A DNA stretch of 30,367 nucleotides from a bacterium (GTDB taxonomy: Bacteria; Vulcanimicrobiota; Xenobia; Xenobiales; Xenobiaceae): NCBI GenBank assembly GCA_022839105.1, contig JALHDH010000072.1:1-30367 (forward strand), given 5' to 3'. This document shows positions 8,162 through 16,155 of this stretch, piece by piece. The position numbers and the translations under genes were made by a program. The notes beneath the pieces were generated by a model. That model was not told the DNA's origin, searched no databases, and saw nothing but the letters and a program-made list of their open reading frames with translations. Position 1 is the stretch's first letter. Every line of letters starts with the position of its first letter.

Positions 8162-8323
8162 GATTCTCGCTCCTCTCCCGGTCGAGAGGCTTTCAAAGGC
8201 GACGCCCCCCAGGGAAATCGCGTGGAAGACCTTCCTGCTCATGCGGATCTTCTGGCTCCGAGGCGGGATTGTTCGAAAGAGGCTGGAACTGACCAGCCCA
8301 ACCATCATGACAGGAGTGGCCCG
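8162..8323. promoter_or_regulatory. Shared divergent control region of the hydroxylase/carbamoyltransferase cluster
   Basis: This 162-base gap lies between the reverse DUF2877 gene and the forward molybdenum hydroxylase operon, so it must contain promoters for both directions. It includes strong ribosome binding sites at each end (AGGAG for the reverse gene; CAGGAG at 8311-8316 for the forward gene). I could not recognise a convincing sigma factor site, operator palindrome or riboswitch. No regulator gene flanks it. Confidence 0.45.
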
Positions 8324-9226
8324 ATGAGAGAAGCCCATCCCGGATTGCCGGATTTCGACTACGTCAGGCCTGCAAGCCTCGAGGAAGCCAGCCGCTTCCT
8401 GGCCGAGAACCCGCAGAGCGCCCGGCCCTTCATGGGCGGCACGGACACCTTCGTGCGCCTGCGCGACGGATTCTGGAAGGAGACCCGCTACCTGGTCGAT
8501 GTCAAGAACCTCGACGGACGGGCCGAGATCACCTTCGATCCCCGGAACGGACTGACCGTGGGGGCGGCCGTCAACATGAACCAGGTGGTGGCGGATCCCC
8601 AGGTCCGCGCCCACTATCCGCTGCTGGCCCAGGCCGCGCATCGGGTCGCCAGCTATCAGTTGCGCACCCGCGCCACCCTGATCGGCAACCTGTGCAATGC
8701 CTCCCCGGCCGGAGACACGCTGGGAGCCTGCCTTCTCTTCGGGGGCATCCTCCGGGTCCACGGGGTCGAGGGTTTCCGCGACCAGCCGCTGGCCGGCTTC
8801 TTCCAGGGCCCGGGCCGGACGGCCCTGCAGCCCGGAGACATCGCGACCTCGATCCGCTTCCCCCTCCCGGTCCCGGGCAGCGTGGGCCACTACGAGAAGC
8901 TCGGACGCAACGTCCTGAGCGACCTGGCCATCGTGGGGGTCACCGCCCTGGGGCATCCCGACTCTTCCACGGCCTCGGGCCACCGCTTCCACCTGGCCCT
9001 GGCCTCGGTGGGGCCGGTTCCCGTGATTCTTCGGGATCTCCTGACGCAGGCTCCCCTCACCCCGGAGGCCCTGGATGAAGCGGCCGGCCGGGCCATGGAG
9101 GCCTGCCACCCCATCGATGACGTCCGCGGCTCGGCCCGGTACCGGAAGTTCATGGTCCGGAACCTCTCGCGTCGCGCCCTGAACCGGGTCTGGGAAGGTC
9201 TCCAGTCCGGGCACTGCTGCGAATAG
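8324..9226 (+). CDS. Molybdenum hydroxylase, FAD-binding subunit (xanthine dehydrogenase family)
   Basis: The 300-residue protein matches the FAD-binding medium subunit of three-subunit molybdenum hydroxylases. FAD-contact motifs are visible at PFMGGTDTFVRLRDG (about 36-50) and TLIGNLCNASPAGDTLGACL (about 118-137), and the CO-dehydrogenase flavoprotein C-terminal domain follows. It passes electrons from the iron-sulfur subunit to NAD+ or another acceptor in the cytosol. The ATG at 8324 has CAGGAG 7 bases upstream. It is the first gene of a tight operon; the iron-sulfur subunit begins 17 bases after its stop. Subunit order FAD, FeS, Mo is common for such enzymes and does not reveal the substrate. 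Confidence 0.93.
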   Translation: MREAHPGLPDFDYVRPASLEEASRFLAENPQSARPFMGGTDTFVRLRDGFWKETRYLVDVKNLDGRAEITFDPRNGLTVGAAVNMNQVVADPQVRAHYPLLAQAAHRVASYQLRTRATLIGNLCNASPAGDTLGACLLFGGILRVHGVEGFRDQPLAGFFQGPGRTALQPGDIATSIRFPLPVPGSVGHYEKLGRNVLSDLAIVGVTALGHPDSSTASGHRFHLALASVGPVPVILRDLLTQAPLTPEALDEAAGRAMEACHPIDDVRGSARYRKFMVRNLSRRALNRVWEGLQSGHCCE

Positions 9227-9243
9227 GCCGAGGAGGATACGAC

Positions 9244-9738
9244 ATGGCGCATCACAGGATTTCGGTGACGGTGAACGGCTCGGTCGAGTCGGTGGACGTC
9301 CCTTCGAACATGACCTTGTTGACCATGCTGCGTGAGAAGCTGGGCCTGACCGGCACCAAGAACGGATGCACGGCCGGTGAATGCGGCGCCTGCACGGTCT
9401 TCTTGAACGATGAGCCGGTGAACAGTTGTCTGGTCCTGGCGGTGGAATGCGACGGCGCCGAGGTCCGGACGGTCGAGTCGCTGGCCCGGAAGGGAAAGCT
9501 CGACCCCGTCCAGCAGTCGGTGATCGACCACAACGCCGTGCAGTGCGGCTTCTGCACCCCGGGGGTGCTGATCTCGGCCCGGGCCCTTCTGGACCGGAAT
9601 CCGGATCCCAGCGAGGAGGAGATCCGCGACGCCCTGGTGGGCAATCTGTGCCGCTGCACGGGCTATGTCCGGATCCTGGACGCCGTGAAGGATGCTGCCC
9701 AGGTGGGCGCCGCCTCGGAAACTGGAGGGAGCCGCTAG
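9244..9738 (+). CDS. Molybdenum hydroxylase, [2Fe-2S] subunit
   Basis: The 164-residue protein has both iron-sulfur domains of the small subunit. The N-terminal plant-ferredoxin-like cluster uses C42, C47, C50 and C62 within NGCTAGECGACTVFL. The C-terminal all-helical cluster uses C101, C104, C136 and C138 within QCGFCTPG and LCRCTGY. It carries electrons from the molybdenum centre to the flavin subunit. Length is normal for the family. The ATG is preceded by a strong GAGGAGG. The next gene begins 2 bases after its stop, so translation of the two is probably coupled. Confidence 0.95.
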   Translation: MAHHRISVTVNGSVESVDVPSNMTLLTMLREKLGLTGTKNGCTAGECGACTVFLNDEPVNSCLVLAVECDGAEVRTVESLARKGKLDPVQQSVIDHNAVQCGFCTPGVLISARALLDRNPDPSEEEIRDALVGNLCRCTGYVRILDAVKDAAQVGAASETGGSR

Positions 9739-9740
9739 TC

Positions 9741-12119
9741 ATGGACACCGTCGAGACCACCACCCCCCGTCCCCACCAGGAGAGCGCCGCGCCTCGCCCC
9801 GTCGGCGAGAGCGTGACCCGACTCGACGCCCACGAGAAGGTGACCGGCGAGGCCCTCTTCGCCGACGACCTTCAGTTCGGTCCCAACATGCTGTACGCCC
9901 GGATCAAGCGCAGCCCCCACCCCCATGCGCGGATCCTGAAGATCGACGCCAGCCGGGCCCTGGCCCTGCCGGGGGTCAAGACCGTGGTGACCGGCCAGAG
10001 CACGCCGGGCTTCATCGGCCTGTATCTCAAGGACCGGCACATCTTCTGCACCGACCGGGCCCGCTTCGTGGGCGATCCGGTGGCCGGGGTGGCCGCTACC
10101 ACCGAGGAGATCGCCGAAAAGGCCCTGGATCTGATCGACGTCGAGTACGAGGTCCTGCCCCCTGTGCTGGATCCCGAGGAGGGGGTCCGACCGGATGCGG
10201 AGCTGCTCCATCCCGAACTCGGCTCCTACGAAGTCGCCAACTTCATCTTCCCGCAGCCGGGGACCAACATCCCGAACCTCTTCAAGATCCGCAAGGGGGA
10301 CGTGGACAAGGCCCTCTCCGAGGCGGCCGCGGTGGTCCACCACTCCTTCCGGGTCCCGCATGTCCAGCACGTCCCCATCGAGCCCCACGTGGCCATCGCC
10401 AAGGTGGACGAGCGCGGTCGGGTCACCCTCTGGGGAAGCTCCCAGTCGCCCTTCGCCCAGCGCAACCTGATCGCCAGCGCCCTGGGCATCTCGCAGGCCG
10501 ATCTCGAGGTGGTGGCCCCCTACGTGGGAGGCGGCTTCGGCTGCAAGGCCGGGGTCAGCATGGAGGCCCTGGCGGTCGCCATCGCCATGCAGGTCCGGGG
10601 ACGTCCGGTCAAGCTGCGCCTGACCCGCGAGGAGGAGTTCTACACGACCTTCGTCCGCCAGGGCCTGGTGGCCCACTTCACCATGGCCTGCGACGCTGAG
10701 GGCAACCTGACCGCCATGGACAACAAGTTCTTCTGGGATGGCGGGGCCTACGCCGAGTACGGGGTCAACATGACCCGGGGCGCCGGCTACTCCTCCAGCG
10801 GCCCCTACGATGTGCCCAATGTCCGGACGGACAGCTATTGCGTCTACACCAATCATCCGGTGGGCGGCCCCATGCGCGGCTTCGGCCAGCCCGAGATGCA
10901 GTGCGGCCTGGAGCAGTGCATCAACCGCCTGGCCCTGGAGATCGGGATGGACCCGATGGAGTTCCGGAGGCGCAACTGCGTCAAGGAGGGCTCGAACCTG
11001 GTCACGGGCATGAAGATGCACGCCACCGGCATCGGCGAGTGTCTCGAGAAGGCCGCCGAGGCCATCGGCTGGGGCCACAAGGATCCCCCCTCGGCTCCCC
11101 ACAAGCGGCGCGGCAAGGGCATCGCGGCGATGTGGAAGGCCCCGGCCATGTCGCCCAACGCGGGCTCCTCGGCCTGGATCGAGATGTCCGAGGACGGCAA
11201 GTGCACCCTGGGCCTGGGAGGTCAGGAGATCGGGCAGGGCACCTTCACCGTGATGGCCCAGATGGCCGCAGCCGCCCTGGGGATCCCCTATGACTGGGTC
11301 CGGATCGCCTCCCCGGTGGACACCAAGTACAGCCCCTACGAGTGGCAGACCGTGGCTTCGCGGTTGACCTGGAGCATGGGCAACGCCGTGGTGGCCGCCA
11401 CCAAGGACGCGCGCCGGCAGATCCTCGAGCTGGTGGCGCGCTCCTGGGAGGAGACCCCGGAGGATCTGGACATCGTCAACGGCAACGTGATCTCCGCCAA
11501 GAGCGGGCGCTCCTCCTCACTCAAGGGCCTGGTGGTGTACGGCCTGGCCAGGCCGGGCGACCAGGGCTGGATCGGCGGACCGATCCTCGGCCGGGGGAGC
11601 TTCATGCCGACCTATGTCACCGGGTTGGACCCCGAGACCGGCCAGGGCGAGCGCGCCGTGGTCCACTACACCACCGGGGCCCAGGCCATCGAGATCGAGG
11701 TGGACCTGGAGACCGGCCGGGTCGAGGTCCTGCGCGGGGCTTCGGCCTTCGACATGGGCAAGGCCATCAACCCCGACCTGGTCCGCGTGCAGATGGAAGG
11801 CGGCCTGGTCCAGGGGATCAGCACGGCCCTCTTCGAGAGCCTGCAACTCCAGGACGGAGTCGTGCGCAACCCCAGCTTCGTCGACTACCGCATCGCCACG
11901 AGTGCGGATGCCCCCAGGGACATGCAGTCCATCATCGTGGAGGTTCCCCAGGACGATGGTCCTTTCGGGGCCCGGGGCGTGGGCGAACACTCCATGGTGC
12001 CCACCATGCCCGCCATCGCGAACGCCATTCATGACGCCCTCGGCATCCACCCCGGGGCGCCGCCCTTCACGGCGGAGAAGGTGTACCTTGCCATGGTGGA
12101 TGCAGGACTGGTGAAATGA
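9741..12119 (+). CDS. Molybdenum hydroxylase, molybdopterin-binding catalytic subunit
   Basis: The 792-residue protein is the large subunit that hydroxylates a heterocycle or aldehyde carbon with water. Visible cofactor and active-site motifs are GGGFGCKAG (from 263), GGPMRGFGQPE, GGQEIGQGTF, and ARGVGEH with the catalytic base glutamate E749. The residue that appears to align with the substrate glutamate of bovine xanthine oxidase (QEH, Glu802) is Gln209 in VQHVPIEPH, so xanthine itself is not assured as substrate. Residues 1-20 are a Pro/Thr-rich extension. Its stop overlaps the start of the next gene in ATGA, tying it to the carbamoyltransferase genes. Cytosolic; needs molybdopterin cofactor insertion factors not seen here. 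Confidence 0.93.
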   Translation: MDTVETTTPRPHQESAAPRPVGESVTRLDAHEKVTGEALFADDLQFGPNMLYARIKRSPHPHARILKIDASRALALPGVKTVVTGQSTPGFIGLYLKDRHIFCTDRARFVGDPVAGVAATTEEIAEKALDLIDVEYEVLPPVLDPEEGVRPDAELLHPELGSYEVANFIFPQPGTNIPNLFKIRKGDVDKALSEAAAVVHHSFRVPHVQHVPIEPHVAIAKVDERGRVTLWGSSQSPFAQRNLIASALGISQADLEVVAPYVGGGFGCKAGVSMEALAVAIAMQVRGRPVKLRLTREEEFYTTFVRQGLVAHFTMACDAEGNLTAMDNKFFWDGGAYAEYGVNMTRGAGYSSSGPYDVPNVRTDSYCVYTNHPVGGPMRGFGQPEMQCGLEQCINRLALEIGMDPMEFRRRNCVKEGSNLVTGMKMHATGIGECLEKAAEAIGWGHKDPPSAPHKRRGKGIAAMWKAPAMSPNAGSSAWIEMSEDGKCTLGLGGQEIGQGTFTVMAQMAAAALGIPYDWVRIASPVDTKYSPYEWQTVASRLTWSMGNAVVAATKDARRQILELVARSWEETPEDLDIVNGNVISAKSGRSSSLKGLVVYGLARPGDQGWIGGPILGRGSFMPTYVTGLDPETGQGERAVVHYTTGAQAIEIEVDLETGRVEVLRGASAFDMGKAINPDLVRVQMEGGLVQGISTALFESLQLQDGVVRNPSFVDYRIATSADAPRDMQSIIVEVPQDDGPFGARGVGEHSMVPTMPAIANAIHDALGIHPGAPPFTAEKVYLAMVDAGLVK

Positions 12120-13681
12120 ACGTTCAGACCCTGATCAAGACCAGCGAGTATCACGACTCGGTCAAGCTGATGCTGGTGGCCCGCGAACTCTCCCGCTTGC
12201 CGGGGGTTCGCGACGCGGCCGTCGTCATGGGCACCGAGGCCAACAAGTCCCTTCTCGAACAGAGCGGCCTGCTCTCCCAGCCGGCCCAGGCCGCCACTCC
12301 CAACGACCTGGTCCTGGTCGTCGCCGCCGAGGACCAGGAGGTGGCCAAGGCCGCCCTGAAGACCGCCGAGGCCCTCCTGGCCAGGCGGGCCGAACCTGCC
12401 GGCGGAGGGCTGGACTTCCGTCCACGGACCCTGCGCTCGGCTGTCAAGGCCCAGCCGGAGGCCAACGTGGCGGTGATCTCGATTGCCGGCCGCTTCGCCG
12501 CCGACGAGGCCCGCCAGGCCCTGGCCGAAGGGTTGCATGTCCTGCTCTTCTCGGACAACGTGTCCCTGGAGGATGAGATCTCCCTGAAGCGGATGGCCCA
12601 CGAGAAGGGCCTGCTCTTGATGGGCCCCGGCGCAGGGACGGCCATCCTGAACGGGGTCGCCCTGGGCTTCGCCAACCGGCTTCCCCGCGGTCCCGTCGGG
12701 GTGGTCTCCGCGGCCGGCACCGGCCTGCAGGAGGTCACCACGCTCCTGGCCCGTCAGGGGGTGGGAATCTCCCAGGGAATCGGCACCGGCGGGCGGGACC
12801 TGCGTGAGGACGTCGGCGGAATCATGATGCTCGATGGCCTGCAGGCCCTGCAGGAGGATCCCGAGACCCGGGTGATCCTGCTGGTCAGCAAGCCTCCAGC
12901 CCCCTCGGTCACCGCCCGGATCCTGGAGCAGGCCTCCACCGGCAGGAAGCCGACCGTGGTCTGCTTCCTCGGCGGGACGGTCCCCGCGGCTCCCAAGATC
13001 CTGCCCGCCCGCACCCTCCAGGAGGCGGCCCTCACCGCGGCCGCCGCGCTGAAGGGCGAGACCGGGAAGGTCCAGGAATCTCTGGACCAGGAACAGGCAG
13101 GCCTGCAGGAGCGCGCCAACCGGGTCGTGGAGGCCCTGACCGGCACCCGGACGCGTCTGCGCGGGCTCTTCTCGGGCGGAACCCTGGCCTATGAGGCCCA
13201 GGTGATCTGGCGCAGCCTCCTCTCCGAGCCGGTCTTCTCCAACGCCCCCCTGGACCCGATCCACCAGATGTCCGACTCGGCACGAAGCCAGGGGCACACG
13301 ATCGTGGACCTGGGCGAGGAGGAGTTCACCGTGGGCCGGCCCCACCCGATGATCGATCAGGACCTGCGTCTCCGCAGGATCCTCCAGGAGGCCCAGGACC
13401 CCGAGGTGGCCGTGCTGCTCCTGGATCTGGTCCTGGGCTACGGGGCCCACCCGGATCCGGCCGGAGAGCTCTCCGAGGCGATCCGCAAGGCTCGCGAGGC
13501 GGGCATCGCGGTCGTCGCTTCGGTGACCGGGACCGAGGAGGACCCTCAGGGCTTCTGTCGACAGACCCGGATCCTCCGCGATGTGGGGGTCGAGGTGTGT
13601 GAAAGCAATGCCGCGGCCGCTCAACTGGCCGGGCTGATCGTGACCCGGCTCGAGCGGGCCGGTGCGGCAAGGGGACGATGA
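12116..13681 (+). CDS. fdrA: FdrA/AllF-like protein (succinyl-CoA synthetase fold, carbamoyltransferase component)
   Basis: The 521-residue protein resembles FdrA of E. coli, now viewed as the AllF part of oxamate carbamoyltransferase. Residues about 115-330 show the CoA-ligase-type Rossmann and flavodoxin-like domains (GLLLMGPGAGTAILNG, then GVVSAAGTGLQEVTTLL and GIGTGGRDL). The phosphohistidine segment of true succinyl-CoA synthetase is absent; CFLGGTVPAAPK stands where its GHAGA would follow. That agrees with a transferase or phosphorolysis role rather than acyl-CoA synthesis. The gene overlaps the hydroxylase subunit upstream (ATGA) and the DUF1116 gene downstream (ATGA), so the three are translated as one unit. 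The acceptor substrate is not known. Confidence 0.87.
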   Translation: MNVQTLIKTSEYHDSVKLMLVARELSRLPGVRDAAVVMGTEANKSLLEQSGLLSQPAQAATPNDLVLVVAAEDQEVAKAALKTAEALLARRAEPAGGGLDFRPRTLRSAVKAQPEANVAVISIAGRFAADEARQALAEGLHVLLFSDNVSLEDEISLKRMAHEKGLLLMGPGAGTAILNGVALGFANRLPRGPVGVVSAAGTGLQEVTTLLARQGVGISQGIGTGGRDLREDVGGIMMLDGLQALQEDPETRVILLVSKPPAPSVTARILEQASTGRKPTVVCFLGGTVPAAPKILPARTLQEAALTAAAALKGETGKVQESLDQEQAGLQERANRVVEALTGTRTRLRGLFSGGTLAYEAQVIWRSLLSEPVFSNAPLDPIHQMSDSARSQGHTIVDLGEEEFTVGRPHPMIDQDLRLRRILQEAQDPEVAVLLLDLVLGYGAHPDPAGELSEAIRKAREAGIAVVASVTGTEEDPQGFCRQTRILRDVGVEVCESNAAAAQLAGLIVTRLERAGAARGR

Positions 13682-15078
13682 AGATGGCGATCAAGGATCT
13701 GTTTGGGAGGCCCCTGACGGTTGTGAACCTGGGGCTGGAGGGTTTCGCGGGGGCGATTCGCGACCAGGGGGTCGCGGTGGTGGACCTGGACTGGAAGCCA
13801 CCGGCCGCGGGGGTGCGCCCCCTGTACCGGACCGCCTCGGGGTTGGACGTGGAGGAGGCCAATCAGGAGGTGCTCCGCCGGATCAAGGCGGCCCGCCCCG
13901 TCCTGGTGGGCATGGGGATCGCCAAGGACGTGATCCCCGGAATGCACGAGCACAAGATCCTGCACTCCGGCCCCCCGGTGACCTGGGAGCGCATGTGTGG
14001 TCCCCAGCGTGGCGCCGTCATGGGCGCGCTGATCTATGAAGGGCTGGCCCGGGACGGCCGGGAGGCCGAAATCCTGGCCCGCTCGGGGAGAATCGAGTTC
14101 GCTCCCTGCCATCACCACCATTGCGTCGGCCCGATGGCCGGAGTGGTCTCGCCCCGGATGCCGGTCTTCATCGTCGAGAACAAGGCCTTCGGCAACCATG
14201 CCTACTGCACCCAGAACGAGGGTCTGGGCAAGGTGCTGCGCTATGGGGCGATGGGGGAGGAGGTCTACGAGAGGCTCCGCTGGATGGAGACCGAGCTCTA
14301 TCCGATCCTGGACCGGGCCCTGGCCTCGATCCCTGAGGGCATCGACCTGAAGGCCATGATCGCCCAGGCCCTGCACATGGGCGACGAGTGCCACAACCGC
14401 AACCGGGCCGGGACCTCCTTGTTCCTGCGGGCCATCGGGCCGGCCCTGGCCCGGACCAGCCGCAACAACGAGGCGATGGCCCGGGTCATCGAGTTCATCG
14501 ACCGCAACGACCACTTCTTCCTGAACCTGAGCATGCCGGCCGGCAAAGCGTCGGTGGAACCCGCCGAGGGGGTTGCCGGTTCCAGCATCGTGACGGTCAT
14601 GGCCCGAAATGGAACCGATTTCGGGATTCGCCTGGCCTCGATGCCCGAGCGCTGGTTCACGGCTCCCTCGGGGAAGGTCGAGGGGCTGTACTTCCCGTCC
14701 TTCTCCGAGCGGGACGCGAATCCCGACATCGGCGACTCGACCATCACCGAGACGGCCGGCTATGGCGGCTTCGCCATGGCGGCAGCCCCGGCCATCACCC
14801 AGTTCGTGGGAGGCTCGCCCTCCATGGCCGTCGAGACCACCTTGGAGATGTACGAGATCACCGCCTCCGAGCACGAAGGCTTCACGATTCCGGTCCTCAA
14901 CTTCCGGGGGACGCCGCTGGGGATCGATGTCCGCAAGGTCCGCCAGACGGGGATCCTGCCCAAGATCAACACGGGCATCGCCCATCGCGAACCCGGGGTA
15001 GGGATGGTCGGAGCCGGAATCCTGCGGGCTCCGGAAGCCTGTTTCGTCGAAGCCTTCCAGGCCCTGGCCGCCCTCTAG
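13678..15078 (+). CDS. allG: DUF1116 protein, AllG/YlbE-like carbamoyltransferase component
   Basis: The 466-residue protein belongs to the DUF1116 family (YlbE/AllG in E. coli), the second component of the oxamate carbamoyltransferase. Conserved stretches are GMGIAKDVIPGMHEHKILHSG (about 78-98), the histidine-rich FAPCHHHHCVGPMAG (about 141-155), and HMGDECHNRNRAGTS (about 237-251). In known systems the complex releases carbamoyl phosphate from a ureido acid such as oxalurate. It starts inside the fdrA stop codon (ATGA overlap). A 97-base gap with a small hairpin separates it from the cyclase gene. The symbol is by similarity only. Confidence 0.87.
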   Translation: MKMAIKDLFGRPLTVVNLGLEGFAGAIRDQGVAVVDLDWKPPAAGVRPLYRTASGLDVEEANQEVLRRIKAARPVLVGMGIAKDVIPGMHEHKILHSGPPVTWERMCGPQRGAVMGALIYEGLARDGREAEILARSGRIEFAPCHHHHCVGPMAGVVSPRMPVFIVENKAFGNHAYCTQNEGLGKVLRYGAMGEEVYERLRWMETELYPILDRALASIPEGIDLKAMIAQALHMGDECHNRNRAGTSLFLRAIGPALARTSRNNEAMARVIEFIDRNDHFFLNLSMPAGKASVEPAEGVAGSSIVTVMARNGTDFGIRLASMPERWFTAPSGKVEGLYFPSFSERDANPDIGDSTITETAGYGGFAMAAAPAITQFVGGSPSMAVETTLEMYEITASEHEGFTIPVLNFRGTPLGIDVRKVRQTGILPKINTGIAHREPGVGMVGAGILRAPEACFVEAFQALAAL

Positions 15079-15101
15079 GAACCGGGGCTCTCGGGGTTCC
15101 C

Positions 15102-15120
15102 GACCGGGCCCCGGCCGGTC
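15102..15120 (+). other. Small hairpin between DUF1116 and cyclase genes
   Basis: An inverted repeat GACCGG/CCGGTC with a 7-base loop lies in the 97-base gap after the DUF1116 gene. No T tract follows, so it is not a classical terminator; it may influence mRNA stability or relative expression within the operon. The same gap also holds two copies of GATTCAAT 25 bases apart (15142 and 15167). Confidence 0.3.
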
Positions 15121-15175
15121 CCTGGAGACGGCACCGGGGGGGATTCAATAGACAAGAACACGGGAGATTCAATCC

Positions 15176-16060
15176 ATGAAACTGATCGATCTGACCATTC
15201 CCCTGGGTATCGGAACCCCGGCATGGCCGACCTACGAGCCGCTCCAGGTCAAGTATTTCAAGCGCCTGGCCCCCAACGGCGCCAATGGTCAACTGCTGAC
15301 CCACTCCAATCACCTGGGCACCCATATCGACGGCGAGATCCATTTCCACACCCCGGGCAAGGACATCGCCGAGCTCTCCCTGGACTTCCTGGTCCACGAA
15401 GGGGCGATCGTCGACCTCTCGGATGTCTGCGGCGACTACGACGTGTACACCAGCAAGATGGTGGAGGAGCGCGTCGAGGTCAAGGAAGGCGACATCCTGG
15501 TCATCCACACGGGCTATCACCACTTCGGATGGGACCAGCCCGGAGCCGACGAGATCCGCTACATGGTCAAGCATCCCGGGCCGGACCGCGAATTCGCCGA
15601 GTGGGCCCGGCGCAAGAAGCTGCGCTGGATCGCCGTGGACTGCGGCAGTGCCGACCACCCGATGAACACGATCATCCGCAACTGGATGCCGCGTCAGGCC
15701 AAGGAGGCCGACCAGGTCTTCCGCACCAAGTATGGCAAGCCCCTGGACGAGTTCTACTCGGATGACAAGTACCAGTTGATGCACCTGGAACTCTTCCCCT
15801 ACGGCATCATCCACGCCGAGTGCCTGGGTGGAGACATCGATCTGCTGCTCAACCGTCGCGTCACCCTGGGCTTCTTCCCCTGGCGCTTCGTGGACGGAGA
15901 GGCCAGCATCGGGCGTTGCGTGGCCTTCGTCGACGACGCCGAGTATGAGGATCTCATGAAGCGGAAGGCCGGGATGCCCAAGACCAGGCACGGGGACTGC
16001 TACGACCCCACCCACGTCGAGAGCCTGGAGCGCCTCAGCCGGGCCAACCTGGGCCGCTAG
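15176..16060 (+). CDS. Cyclase-family metal-dependent hydrolase (kynurenine formamidase/isatin hydrolase fold)
   Basis: The 294-residue protein begins MKLIDLTIPLG and carries the family metal site H46-L-G-T-H50-I-D52-G-E-I-H56, the HxGTHxDxxxH signature shared by kynurenine formamidase, isatin hydrolase and related enzymes. Members hydrolyse cyclic or formyl amides with Zn or Mn. It is longer than bacterial KynB, with an extra segment at about 165-210 and a Cys/His-containing C-terminal part. Placed between carbamoyltransferase and amidase genes, it is the best candidate in the cluster to open an oxidised nitrogen ring. The ATG at 16060's gene start (15176) has GGGAG 9 bases upstream. The true substrate is unknown. 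Confidence 0.85.
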   Translation: MKLIDLTIPLGIGTPAWPTYEPLQVKYFKRLAPNGANGQLLTHSNHLGTHIDGEIHFHTPGKDIAELSLDFLVHEGAIVDLSDVCGDYDVYTSKMVEERVEVKEGDILVIHTGYHHFGWDQPGADEIRYMVKHPGPDREFAEWARRKKLRWIAVDCGSADHPMNTIIRNWMPRQAKEADQVFRTKYGKPLDEFYSDDKYQLMHLELFPYGIIHAECLGGDIDLLLNRRVTLGFFPWRFVDGEASIGRCVAFVDDAEYEDLMKRKAGMPKTRHGDCYDPTHVESLERLSRANLGR

Positions 16061-16071
16061 AACGCCGAATC

Positions 16072-16087
16072 GGGGGCCGGAGCCCCC
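16072..16087 (+). other. GC-rich hairpin 1 between cyclase and nitrilase genes
   Basis: A 6-bp perfect stem GGGGGC/GCCCCC with a CGGA tetraloop-sized loop begins 12 bases after the cyclase stop. It stands directly before a second, longer hairpin. No T tract follows. Confidence 0.4.
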
Positions 16088-16093
16088 ACCCAC

Positions 16094-16130
16094 CCGGGCC
16101 TGTGCGGAGGCTTTCTCCACACAGGCCCGG
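16094..16130 (+). other. 11-bp perfect hairpin between cyclase and nitrilase genes
   Basis: CCGGGCCTGTG (16094-16104) pairs perfectly with CACAGGCCCGG (16120-16130) across a 15-base loop. It lies 8 bases before the nitrilase ribosome binding site and has no trailing T run. An attenuator, an mRNA-stabilising element or a partial terminator that lowers nitrilase expression are all possible. Confidence 0.5.
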
Positions 16131-16155
16131 CTCGCGCCTGGAGGAGTTCAAGACC

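Noticed and set aside
8162..8323. Sigma-54 or riboswitch element ahead of the hydroxylase operon
   Set aside because: No GG-N10-GC type -24/-12 pair or recognisable aptamer structure was found by eye.
7487..9763. A 758-residue reverse reading frame continuing upstream of the DUF2877 gene
   Set aside because: The part above 8161 is antisense to the hydroxylase genes; a strong ribosome binding site supports the start at 8161.
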